Source of the DNA: Puccinia triticina
Lineage: Eukaryota; Basidiomycota; Pucciniomycetes; Pucciniales; Pucciniaceae
Direction of reading: 5' to 3'
Length of the DNA stretch: 64,000 nt
Assembly (NCBI RefSeq): GCF_026914185.1
Contig: NC_070575.1
Coordinates: forward strand, 3,986,001-4,050,000
The notes under the pieces were generated by a model. The model did not search any database. It saw nothing but the letters and a program-made list of their open reading frames with translations, and was not told the DNA's origin. Every line of letters starts with the position of its first letter. Position 1 is the stretch's first letter. The position numbers were made by a program, and so were the translations under genes. Of this stretch, positions 1-9,951 are shown piece after piece.

Positions 1-78
1 TTCTACCCGGGATGCTCGCCAGACTTCCGCTACTCAAATGAATTTGTTGCTTTATTATCTATGAACAGTGGCCTCTGA
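1..78 (+). pseudogene. 3' end of a secreted-protein gene paralogue (partial)
   Basis: Frame 1 reads 25 codons to a TGA at 76-78. They match the C-terminus of the five-exon gene ending at 26872 (PGCS-DFRYS-EFVALLS with few changes), and similarity continues downstream (80-210 against 26880-27040). The last codons differ: this copy runs through where the other has TAG. Only the end of the gene is in the window, so I cannot tell whether the copy is functional. Confidence 0.6.
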
Positions 79-441
79 TTTCCGTTCTGAAATGCCTGTG
101 TCATACCCATACGACATAAGTTTCACTTTCTTCGCCTGTCCATATCCACAGCAAGTTGTTATCCAAGATGTGGACTGCTCCAACTTGACCTGACAAGGTA
201 TGACCATGGAAAAGTGTGTTAAGATTACAGTTTTGTCTCTGCCATCTTTCTTTTTCTTTGTCGTGTGTGCTACATACATATTCTCCACATTTCACTCAGA
301 TGTCACAGAGCGGGTGTGGAAGGACTCTTTCCTCATCCTTCCACATCATCCTCACTCACCGTCGCCTCGTGCCTGCTGCCTCTAGACCTTGCCTTGCTCA
401 TCAAAGTGTTGTCAGTCTTCCAGTCGGCAACCCTCTTTGCA

Positions 442-1373
442 CACTGCAAGAAAAACTCTAGAAACTGCTTGCAGTTGAGATGCAGCAAGCTTCAATCAAA
501 GATTGGCTCAAGCTGGAGTCAAGCACCCAAATTCTGTGCTGGCACACCTTCACTGTGTACCTTGTTCACCATTTCAATGTTGAACATGCTGTAGTGCTCA
601 TGCAGTAGGCTGAGGCAAATGAGCATCCCCCTGAGCACCCTTTTATTTTCTTTTATTAAACACTCCATGTGCCATTGAATTCAGCCAGAATAACATAAAT
701 AGGGTATGTACACATGAAAGGGATATGTACAGATGAAAGAAATATGTACGCATGAAAGGGGAATGTGAGAAGGTGTATAAACACATAAAAGGGATATGTG
801 CACATGATGAAAGGGGTATGTGTGCATGAAAGGTGTATTCATGCATGAAAGGGGTATGTGCAGTAAGAGGTATTTGCACATGAAAGGGATATGTAAACAT
901 CAAAGGGGTATGTAAACCTGAATGATGAAAGGGGTATTGAAAGGGATGTAAAAAACTCAAAGGGGACATGTAAACATGAATGGGTCATGAACACATGATA
1001 AAAGGGGTATGTACACATTGTGAAAGGGATACATGCACATGAAAGGGATATACACACATGAAAGGGATATACACACATGAAAGGGGTATGTGCACATAAA
1101 GGGCTATGTACACATTATTAAAGGTGAATGCATACAAAAGGGACATGTGCACATGAAAGGGGTATGTGCAAATGAAAGGGGAATTTTCACATGAAAGGGG
1201 AATTTGCACAGGTATCAACTCCTGTACTCAGTTTTTTGTACCTTAGACTCACTCTTGCATAAATTAGGCAATGTGCATGGAATCAACCAGTGCTTGATTC
1301 ATGCATGAGGCATAGCTTGCCTTGAGCTCTTGCATCTCAACTGCAAGCAGTTTCTAGAGTTTTTCTTGCAGTG
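442..1373. mobile_element. CACTA-like MITE, 932 bp
   Basis: It begins CACTGCAAGAAAAACTC and ends with the reverse complement; the terminal inverted repeat is about 43 bp with no visible mismatch. The flanks are GCA on the left and GAA on the right, matching a 3-bp TSD with one change. The paralogous empty site is at about 27060-27075, where the same flanks join directly. There is no transposase, and the centre is a minisatellite. The element is non-autonomous. Confidence 0.75.
690..1215. repeat. Minisatellite of a ~20-bp CATGAAAGGG unit
   Basis: About 22 degenerate copies of a unit like CATGAAAGGGGTATGTGCA fill the middle of the CACTA-like element. Open frames across it are repeat translations, not genes. 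Confidence 0.85.
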
Positions 1374-1770
1374 GAAGGCGCTTGACCAGCGCGTCGTCAT
1401 TGCTCCCTGTCAAGGCGGTCAACACTGCAATAGCCCAAATGTAGCCGGTATGCATAGTTAGACAAGAAGTGATCCTGTTGCCGAACTCAACTAAGTCCCT
1501 CCTGGGTGCAAAGCGCCCGCCTCCAAAAGAGGGACTTGTGAAACAATGGGGTTTTTTGGTGTGACAGGTACACACAAACACCAAAATCATCCAAGAATTT
1601 TCATGAAATATGCATTGTGTAAAAAAACTCAGTTCCACTCTAATCTTTTGAGCAACTAATTGTTGAAGAAAAAAAAAACAGGAAATGGGAGTTTCAGGAG
1701 GTCTGGCCAAGATCAAAGTATCTGATCTTGGGCAACATAGATCAAGGATCAAATTTGTGGAAGTCCCTCA

Positions 1771-2093
1771 GAGCATCTGCATTGGTTGCAGATTAAGGAG
1801 GGATTGGTGTAACTAATCCTCCTTGGCAACCACATTGGGTCTGATTTAATTGGACTAAACTCCTCCCAGGAGTACAATACAGACTAAGTGGGAGTAAATT
1901 TACTCCTCACTAATCCTGGAATTAAGTGTTGCATGGCACCAATTCATTGGACCTTTTTCCTCTGATACACCTCTGTCAAGGGTATCCACTTGTCTTCTAA
2001 AAAAAATCCACCCTCACCCTGCTATCATAGTTTTGATCATTTTTCTGCTTGATATTTTACAGACCTCCACAAGGGCAGCTGTTAAAGTACTTT
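1771..2093. other. No gene seen
   Basis: AT-rich sequence between the segmental duplication and the long inverted repeat. I recognise no coding frame, terminal repeat or RNA gene. Confidence 0.5.
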
Positions 2094-2530
2094 CCCCTCA
2101 CCACACTTCCGACAGTCTAACACTGTAGGAGCTCCATACTGTCAGCCGGCGTCCTCTTGTAGAGAACAGGCTGAAAAAAAGTATACTAATATAGATTATA
2201 TTACTATAAACTAGATACAAACCCTTTTGGACACTTGAGATGTCTCAAGAGTTGACACATACCGTGAACCAGAAACCTGCCGCTTGAGGCTTCAATTCCC
2301 CGTCCCTGTGCCACCTTCAAAGCCTAGTGAAGGACTCCCCATCAAGTCCTTACATTTCCACCCATGTAATGCAAAAAGGGTTGGACTTCAAGAAATACAA
2401 TGTAAAAAGGTGAGAACAACTGGCAAAGGAAAACCCAAGCAATCAAGTGGTTGAGTAAAGGTTGAATGAAGTACAGCAAGAACTGGCAGCACTCAAACAA
2501 CAACTAAAGAATACCATTTCAGCTACTTAT
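2094..2530. repeat. Left arm of a 437-bp inverted repeat
   Basis: This arm is the reverse complement of 4770-5206 over its full length, with one mismatch noticed (about 2488). Its inner end carries the first about 25 codons of a gag-like frame (MNEVQQELAALKQQLKN), which then runs into unrelated sequence. Confidence 0.9.
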
Positions 2531-3093
2531 TGCTTCTGTAATTGTCAAGCAATACTACAGTCTAACTTAACACAAGTCCCCCTGGTGGGAGGCTTGCTGT
2601 GGCTGGTGGCAAAGCCGCCCCTCCCGCAGGGAGGGACTTGCACATTATCCCAAATTTTACGCGGGAGTCATTTGGCTGAGAGGTTTTTAAAATTTGTATA
2701 TCTCCTCCCCACCAATATGCCCTATCTGTACCCTATGCTAATTTTCTTTCTTTACAATTTGGTCTACTCAGATTTTTTCTATCACAATCTGTTGACCTTT
2801 TCAAAAGATCAAAAATTCACAAGTCTTCCAAATGAGGCTCCACTTGTTTCGGACTCCAGGAGTTGCTTTTCTGGCTACAAGATAGATAAGTGACTCAAAT
2901 TCCTTGCAAGAACAGAACCTGAAGTAAAACTCTGTGTATTCAGTTTTTCTATATTAGTTGGGATTTGTAGTGTAGCAGATCCTTTCTGCTCCTTCTTAAA
3001 TCAAGACTTAACTCATAAGCATCTCCTGCGGAGAGCCCTCCGGGCGGGGTCCCCCGCACCCTCCGCCCAAGAGGCTTTGTTAAGCTAGTACTA
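2531..3093. other. Spacer with short inverted AAGTCCCYC motifs
   Basis: No gene is visible. The stretch at 2572-2640 is bounded by AAGTCCCC and GGGACTTG around a GC-rich core, like those at 1490-1530 and 27420-27540. This suggests a tiny interspersed hairpin repeat. Confidence 0.4.
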
Positions 3094-3573
3094 CAGTTGC
3101 ACGCGGCATTCTTACTGGACAGAGCTGCCTGCAAAACTTGTTGGGCTACGCGGGGGAAAACCCCGACTGGGTCGGGGGTCCAGCACTCTAAAAGAGTACA
3201 TTTTTGGAGTCTACAGAGTGTGCAGATTCCAAATCTAAAGTGGCAACCAATTTGGTCCAGCCAATTTTTATTTTTTTTTTGTTCACAGCCCATATTTTGG
3301 GACCCACCTCCAAATACGGGCATAAGTACATATGTATGGGGTCCTAAACCCATGCTTATGCCTCCTGGTTAGGAACTAAACCCACACATAAAGGCATAAA
3401 CTGACATGCAGTGCTTTCAGGAGTGCCTGGTGGGTCTAAAACCATAGCTGGGACACCATACCATGTCCCAGCCGCCCAAAAATATGTGAAAAAACTATAT
3501 TTTTTCCAGGTTTTGGGCCCCAAAATTTGGGACTGGCCCAAAACCTTGTACAGTTGAATGCCGCGCGCAACTG
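3094..3573. mobile_element. Tc1/mariner-type MITE, 480 bp
   Basis: The ends are CAGTTGCACGCGGCATTC and the reverse complement of CAGTTGCGCGCGGCATTC, flanked by TA (3092-3093 and 3574-3575). TA duplication plus CAGT termini is typical of the IS630/Tc1/mariner group. There is no transposase frame inside. Confidence 0.7.
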
Positions 3574-3764
3574 TATAGCGTAGCTTCCGTGGTTAGGGCT
3601 AGGGTCTGGGGGTCTGGGGTCTGGACTGCAAAAGGGCTTACCTTTCTTTGCAGCTGGGCTTGGGCTTGCGCCTCTGGCTATCCGCGCAAGATTCCTTAAT
3701 GGTTGCTGCGGTTCCTGGTCTGTATTCCTAAAGGCAAAAGATCTAATTGAAGGGTGAGTTGTAA

Positions 3765-4055
3765 ACGCGCATCCAGATCATTCATACTCAAAAGCGCAGC
3801 GGGTTAAAAGCGCAAAAGTGGCATATCAAGCGCAAAAGCGGCAGATTTAGCGCTTCCTGCTGCGCTGTTTAGTAGCTAAAGCGGTGTTTTTGCTGCTGAA
3901 CTAACGCTAAATAGCTTGAGAAAAAAGCAGGGAACTGCTACTTTCAGCGGTAGCGCAGCACTACCAATTTCTGGGCTGGCCACAGAGCGGTTCTCCGCTG
4001 CACTGCGCTAAATGGCCGCTTTTTTAGCGAGGTGCAGCGCTTACACCGTTTTTCA
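3765..4055. repeat. AGCGC-rich self-complementary repeat, copy 1
   Basis: Dense AGCGC, GCGCT and CCGCT words lie in both orientations, unlike the AT-rich flanks. A similar block lies at about 6130-6420. It is probably the subterminal region of a non-autonomous element, but I could not find its ends. Confidence 0.4.
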
Positions 4056-4403
4056 GTAGATGACTTCCCCTCAAATATATGACCCTTGCAGAATTTGATT
4101 TAGACCTTAACAAGTCAAGATTTCTGCAGGGAAATCTAGCTTTTGGCATTGGCTCTCTGGACTTATGGAAGGCCCTCAGATCTTGAAAGCAAGTCATCCA
4201 GGGGTTTTGTTTTGCACCCCCTCAGCAGCATTCCACTCTCCTGATTTCTTTTAAAAGGTACTCACCAAAATTGTATGAATCTTCTGACATAGCTCTGAAC
4301 CTACAGACAAAACATGTACAATGAGCTCAAAACATGTATGAATTTTTCAAAAATCCAGGAAGTTTGGTTACTGTGTTTGATGGGGGCTTTCCTGGGTCTT
4401 ATC

Positions 4404-4838
4404 CTAACACAATCCCCTCCTTTCAGGTGCCGGGGGACCGGCGCACCAGGGGTTCCTTGTAAAGCAAGCCTCTGAAAGAGAAGCTTGCTCTGCAAGAGGC
4501 GCCCTGCAGTGCTTTACCCGCTGCACACTGAGAGAAACTCCAACATGGGAGCTTTCCGTGGTGCTAAAATTTTGCCATGTATAGCTCCTGAGCTGATGTG
4601 GCATCCACCACACAGGAGGTATGAATTCAAGAAATTCCGGGCAACACTGAGTATAGTGACCTTCTTGTTTACAATACATAGTAGCAGGCCTTTTTTTTTG
4701 TATATGGGGTTGATGGGCGGGGTGCTTATTGAGCAAATTCTTGTCTGTCCAAAGGTCCATTAATAAATTATAAGTAGCTGAAATGGTATTCTTTAGTTGT
4801 TGTTTGAGTTCTGCCAGTTCTTGCTGTACTTCATTCAA
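4404..4838 (-). pseudogene. Retrotransposon gag-like fragment
   Basis: The minus frame starts MNEVQQELAELKQQLKN inside the right inverted-repeat arm and continues past it into a region with a degenerate zinc knuckle (YCKQEGHYTQC; the first cysteine of CX2C is missing). Two Gln/Leu-rich heptad-like turns precede it. The combination suggests a retrotransposon gag. No protease or reverse transcriptase follows. The last about 35 residues belong to an unrelated repeat (4400-4500), so it is a remnant. Confidence 0.45.
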
Positions 4839-5206
4839 CCTTTACTCAACCACTTGATTGCTTGGGTTTTCCTTTGCCAGTTGTTCTCACCTTTTTACAT
4901 TGTATTTCTTGAAGTCCAACCCTTTTTGCATTACATGGGTGGAAATGTAAGGACTTGATGGGGAGTCCTTCACTAGGCTTTGAAGGTGGCACAGGGACGG
5001 GGAATTGAAGCCTCAAGCGGCAGGTTTCTGGTTCACGGTATGTGTCAACTCTTGAGACATCTCAAGTGTCCAAAAGGGTTTGTATCTAGTTTATAGTAAT
5101 ATAATCTATATTAGTATACTTTTTTTCAGCCTGTTCTCTACAAGAGGACGCCGGCTGACAGTATGGAGCTCCTACAGTGTTAGACTGTCGGAAGTGTGGT
5201 GAGGGG
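4770..5206. repeat. Right arm of a 437-bp inverted repeat
   Basis: Mirror copy of 2094-2530 with equal length and almost full identity. Here the gag-like frame continues naturally into the spacer, so this arm looks like the source and the left arm the inverted copy. No clear TSD flanks the pair (TTT on the left, ATA on the right). Confidence 0.9.
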
Positions 5207-6738
5207 ATAGAACCTTATTGGTCAAAGCTCAAAGCCAAGCACAGCCCAAACAGAAAACCTTGTCTGTCCCAAGAGCAAGCGGCAAGTAGACTTAAAACCT
5301 TAAGGCTAACTTGAACATGTTCCTCCGCAGAACTCTCAAGGATTGACTTGGACCCAAGAACCAGCCAGACTTACTGGCCAGACTATTGGAAGCTAAAGCT
5401 ACCCATAAGTAAAGCCCAGAACAGACCAAGAACAAAGCAAAGAGAGTATAACAAAATAAGACAAAACTCAAATTGCACAATCAATAGAATCAGACGCATT
5501 GGAAGCGTTCCGACAGGATAAGACAAAGTTAATGCAACAACTCGGATTAGAACCGTGAGTAGAGAAAAAGAGACACAAAAGGAAAAACAGACCTAGAAAA
5601 AGAAACCAAAAGCTGACTCTTTGCCATGCAATTGCTTGGCGCACAGGACTTTTTCCGCACATATAAACGTTGACTTGCAAAGCCTGCGCCAAGCGCAAAT
5701 TTCCTTTTACATCTCCCAGACATAGATCACGGGCACATCCTGCCCTGCTTTCAGGTACATGCTTGTGCCATCATTCTCTACTCATCTTATCATAATCAGA
5801 TTTCTACCAATGTACATAGCAATTTAACAAGCAATACAATTTCAGTTACTTGGATTCTTTTATTGCCAACCTGCATTTCAAAATTACCACCTAATCTTGT
5901 CTGCTTGTCCCTGTTTTGGACTGTCAAGACGTCATCAACACGGCCGCAAACACCCCAAATCTCATCAAGTACTTAGTACAAGGTAAAAAAACAAGGAATG
6001 TCAAGCCATCATGATCAGAGATTAGTTCAAGTAGTCTATTTTCCTATCTGTTTGCTTGAATCGTTATGTTTCTTTTCCCCCGCACCCCCAATTGAAAAAA
6101 GGGATCTTGCCTCCCACTGTTACTCCTTTACTTTGACCGCTGCTAGACCGCTAGAAAAGCGGAATATTCACACCGCTTTCCCCCGCCCCCCTTATAAAAA
6201 AGTGGGTTTCATACTGCTACAAAACTGCTACAAAAGCGGGAAGCGCGCTTCTTCACCGCTGAACTTATTGCGCTTCCCGCTGCACGGCCACTAAAAATGT
6301 GCGCTTTAGAAACGGGCCACTTTTTCCTCAGCCCAAAAAGCAATAGCGCAGCAGGCCGGGCCGCTAAGTTCAGCGCAGCAAATTGGCCGCCAAAACCACT
6401 GCAGCAAAGTTGTTACACCTTTGTACTGAAAAGGGGACTGCTGATGGGGGGAAGATTGAGTCACCACTCCATCATTCCCGGATTCCCATACATTTTTGTT
6501 TACTACCCCCTCCCCCTCAAAAAAAATTTATACATATGGGATGACTACCTTTACTGGCCAAAATGGCCATTCATACATCTGGGGTGAGTCCCTTTTATGG
6601 TTTTTGACCAAAAATCCATGCATTTTGGTTACTGTGTGCAATAGGGGCTTTCCTGGGTCCTGTTAGGCTAGGTTAAGGGAGGGCGCGGCGTGAAGCGCCT
6701 CAAATGAAGTGTGACCTCACCTTTGCACAACAGAGACC
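5207..6738. other. No intact gene; repeat remnants
   Basis: At 5440-5550 a short plus frame (AQSIESDALEAFRQDKTK) looks like a gag scrap. A second AGCGC-rich block lies at 6130-6420. A segment at 6580-6670 resembles 4340-4400 (TTTGGTTACTGTG, then GGGGCTTTCCTGGGTC). No host gene is recognised. Confidence 0.4.
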
Positions 6739-6766
6739 AGGACCCTGGCAAGCCCTTACTAGACAC

Positions 6767-6960
6767 TAGGGATGAAAGTGGGTCGGGTTGACCCGGCCGG
6801 TACCTGGCCCGTGTTGGGTCTGGGGCTGGGTTTGGGTTGACCTTTGTCACAAAAACCCATTTTTGACCTGACCCGCCTCAGACCCGCCAGATTTTTGGGT
6901 TGGGTTTGGGCAGCCATTTTGGCTGTCAGGTCAACCCGCCGACCCGTTTACAGACCCACG
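6767..6960. repeat. hAT left subterminal GGGTTGGG/GACCCG repeats
   Basis: Short GGGTTGGGTTTGGG and GACCCGACC words cluster in both orientations. The same signature is at the right end (24030-24228) and in the hAT fragment at 36000-36190. In hAT elements such subterminal clusters usually bind the transposase; that role is inferred here. Confidence 0.65.
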
Positions 6961-7394
6961 CAGCAGGCCATGTAAAACACGTGGCCCCGCGCTCCCAGGC
7001 TACATCAATTGCGTGGCCGGCGCTCCCACTGGGCCACCAATCATAGTTTGCGGGGCCGTGGCCTGTCAGCACTGAATTTATGTACATATACTCAGGCTGC
7101 CGCTCTCAGCTACCGGCCCGTTACCGCACGGCTTCACCATGGCCAGGACCTGCTCTCAACAAGTACGCCACCTCAAGGGCAAGAAGCACGTCCCCTCCTC
7201 AACCAAAGACAATACCGGGGCAACTAACGAAGCCAAGGGCTCTATTGAACAAGACCACTAGCCACCTGCAACTGAAAGTGAGGCCGAAGACAACATCAAG
7301 GTCCTGGAACCCAGTCAGCCCCGTGAATCCCAATAAAAAGCTCCCCGCTTGACAAATGAAGCTTCCCAAACCGGTGTGGTCATTATTCCTGTGT
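6961..7394 (+). pseudogene. hAT leader and possible transposase N-terminus
   Basis: An ATG at 7138 opens a frame starting MARTCSQQVRHLKGKKHV that meets TAG after about 40 codons, then continues in frame (PPATESEAEDNIKVLEPSQ) to another stop. The position and Ser/Thr/Pro-rich composition fit the disordered N-terminus before the BED finger in hAT transposases. No motif proves it. Confidence 0.35.
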
Positions 7395-8434
7395 TTGTAG
7401 GAGAAAATTTCAAACTTTTATGTGTACTCACAAAATGCCTCAAGATAAAGCCAAATGGACATCAGATATGGAATTTAGGACTAAAATAACCCCTAGTCAC
7501 CCACTGAAACCACCCTCATATCTCTACCGGATCAGAAGATACGCAAATCACCCCTTTCACGCACCAGTCCAAGCGGGTTCACACACAGACTCAACTCTTG
7601 CTACCATACTTGGTATAAATGCATACAACACATGAATTACTTTTCTTCCTTCCTTTTATAAGTCCTCACCTCCTATTTTCTCTTTGCATATGTTTGTTTC
7701 ACAATTGCATATCTTTGGTCTTGGAAAATCCTTGTATGAATATATATGATCCTGTTTGCATATCAAAGGGATGCATTGTAGATAGTCTAGCTAAATTCCC
7801 TCAGTTGTACTTTCTCACCAGCCAAATTCCCTCAAAGCTGCTCCCCTGGAGCTAAATTCCCTCATCATTGTCTATATAAGGAGGCCTTTGCCTGCCAGTT
7901 CCTCATCCCATCAGGGGACATTCCCCCTCAGATCCTCATGCCATCTGGCAGTCTAGATTCCCTACTCCCTTATCACCACTCATATTATCCTCTATCCATA
8001 TCACAGTTATCAGTTCATATCACCACTCAGTTCACATACCTTTCACACTTCATTTGAAATTTATATCACCACTCAGTTCACACACCTTTCACCAGTAACC
8101 AGTCCTTGGTTCCACTCCTGGTTGAGCTTAGCTCCCTCTCACTTTTTGAACTTATATACCCCCAGGCCAAGGACCTAGGTTCAAGCCCCACTCAAGACAT
8201 CAAGTCACCATCACCTATCTCATACATCAAAACTTGATCAACCTCAGACATCAACAACAATCCTCTCATATATCTCATCTTTTGAACATATCCTATCACA
8301 AAATAAATTCCCAAGCTTGCCTTGGTGATCTTGTTTTCTGATATACAGAAAGGCAGAGCCTGCACCTCATCCATACCTTTCGCCATTCAGCAAAAGGGTC
8401 TCACAACACCTTTTGAGTCTTACACTGGAGAAAA
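7395..8434. mobile_element. Probable inserted LTR-like segment in the hAT
   Basis: The transposase frame stops near 7394 and resumes near 8435, so about 1 kb is extra. It has a TATA-like TCTATATAAGG at about 7872, then a pyrimidine-rich tract and the repeated phrase ATATCACCACTCAGTTCACA (8017 and 8061), as in a retrotransposon LTR. I could not fix its ends or a TSD. Confidence 0.3.
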
Positions 8435-9951
8435 AAAAATTGTCTCAAGGCCAAAAACCGCGTAAAACCACGAGTGAGATATGGAACCACTCCAAACCCA
8501 GTGGGGAAGGTTGGTTATTACTTTCCATCTTGTCTGAATCAAAAGAATTCTAATGTTTGTTCTTTTTATTTTGTTTGAATGTTGAAACAGGTGAAGAGAA
8601 AAGAGGGCAATTTTGGTACTGCCAACAAGAGTTATCTTCCAAAAGCTTGTGCAGAAAGAAATACCTTTGGCAACACCTTGAACAATGCACCTCTTATTAA
8701 TCACAAAGCAGGCAGACTATGCTGCAAATCTTGAAGAATTCAACACTGGCCAATTGGGTGTTTTCTCAGCAGAAGTCCCGTGATCTTCTTGCAAAGATGG
8801 TTGTTACTGACAAATGTTTGTTCAAGTCGGTCAAGAGTAAGCTGTTCAGGGAATTTGTGGCAAGCTTACAACCTCAGTTCAAACTCTATAGTTGAATAAC
8901 GGTCAAGAAAGACATCTTGGAGATGTATCACTCAACCAAAGCAGATATTGCCCTTGGGATTGTCAAAGCAAATCAAATTGCCTTAACAACTGACCTCTGG
9001 ACAACTTCAAATCAAACCCCCTACATGGTGATCTCAGCGCATTTCCTCTTGTCCGACTGGACTCTTAAAAAGCAACTCATCTTGTTCAAAGAACTTCTGC
9101 CACCTCACACCAGATTCCTAATTGCTGAGCAGCTCTTCTCAGCAATTGTTGAATGGAAAGCTATTGATAAAGTCTCTTTCATTACTGTTGATAACGCCAC
9201 TGCAAACAATGTTGCCGTGGCTTGAGTCAAACAGTCACTTCAAGACAAAAGTAAATCCCCACCAATAATGGAAGGTAAGTTCTTCCATGTGCAATGCGCC
9301 GCACACATCATCAACTTGATTGTCAAAGATGGTTTGCATCAACTCTCTCCCGCCATCAGCAAGATCCAAGACTGTCCGATATATCAGAAGTACCCCCTCC
9401 CAAAAGCAACAATTCAAAGAGGCTCTTGAGTTGACGGATATTGGAAATCTAGCCCAGCCAGTACTCAATGTGCCAATGCGCTGGAACTCAACATTTCATA
9501 TGCTCAATTTGTCTATACCCTACCAAGAGGCCTTTGAGAATCTAGCCCTGTGAGATGCAAACTATAACAACTGTCCTGCTGCCGAAGAGTGGGAGGAGAT
9601 CTTGGCAATGAAAAAATTTCTTTCTATATTCAACACGTGTTGGTAGATATATTCATTTTATCTACTCTATCCATTTGAATCATGTACTCATTTTCAATCC
9701 TTTATTCTCAAACCCGCAGCAACAATGAAGCTGTGCATGACTCATTTTCCAACAGCCCACCGTGAACATAGTCAGAATCAAAAAGAAGCTGAACGATGTT
9801 CTTCAATCCGGACCGACTGAAATTTGCGATCTAGTGGAACCAATGCAAGAAAAGTACAAGAAATATTGGAAAAACCCTGAAGAGTCGGCCACAATTTTCC
9901 TCGTCTTTGAGCTGCAATACAAGCTTTTGCTCATTGAGTTTCTGCTCCTCA
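8435..9951 (+). pseudogene. hAT transposase, part 1 (BED finger and core)
   Basis: 8450-8510 reads RKTTSEIWNH, an apparent intron ends at AACAG (8589), and then YCQQELSSKS and LWQHLEQC complete a BED-type zinc finger. 8917-9225 encodes the hAT core start (ALTTDLWTTSNQTPYMVISAHF). Then come CAAHIINLIVKDGL, VPMRWNSTFHML and YKKYW. Several stops and frame shifts (for example at 8895 and 9223) show decay. The reading frame is cut at 9951 by element A and resumes at 21095. Confidence 0.8.

Larger units (their letters stand above)
79..1770 (+). repeat. Segmental duplication, paralogous to 26873-27250
   Basis: Blocks 80-210, 405-441, 1374-1478 and about 1685-1765 match 26880-27040, 27035-27068, 27068-27170 and 27178-27250 in the same order. 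The gaps are insertions: about 190 bp after 216, the element at 442-1373, and about 200 bp near 1479-1685 that contains a short inverted AAGTCCCTC / GAGGGACTT pair. No gene was recognised here. Confidence 0.6.

Noticed and set aside
643..1218. Overlapping open frames rich in Cys, His, Pro and Phe on the minus strand
   Set aside because: They are translations of the 20-bp minisatellite inside the CACTA-like element.
6780..6960. GGGTTGGG-rich blocks (also 24030-24228 and 36000-36190) as possible interstitial telomere repeats
   Set aside because: The unit is not TTAGGG and occurs in both orientations at hAT ends, so it is subterminal hAT sequence.
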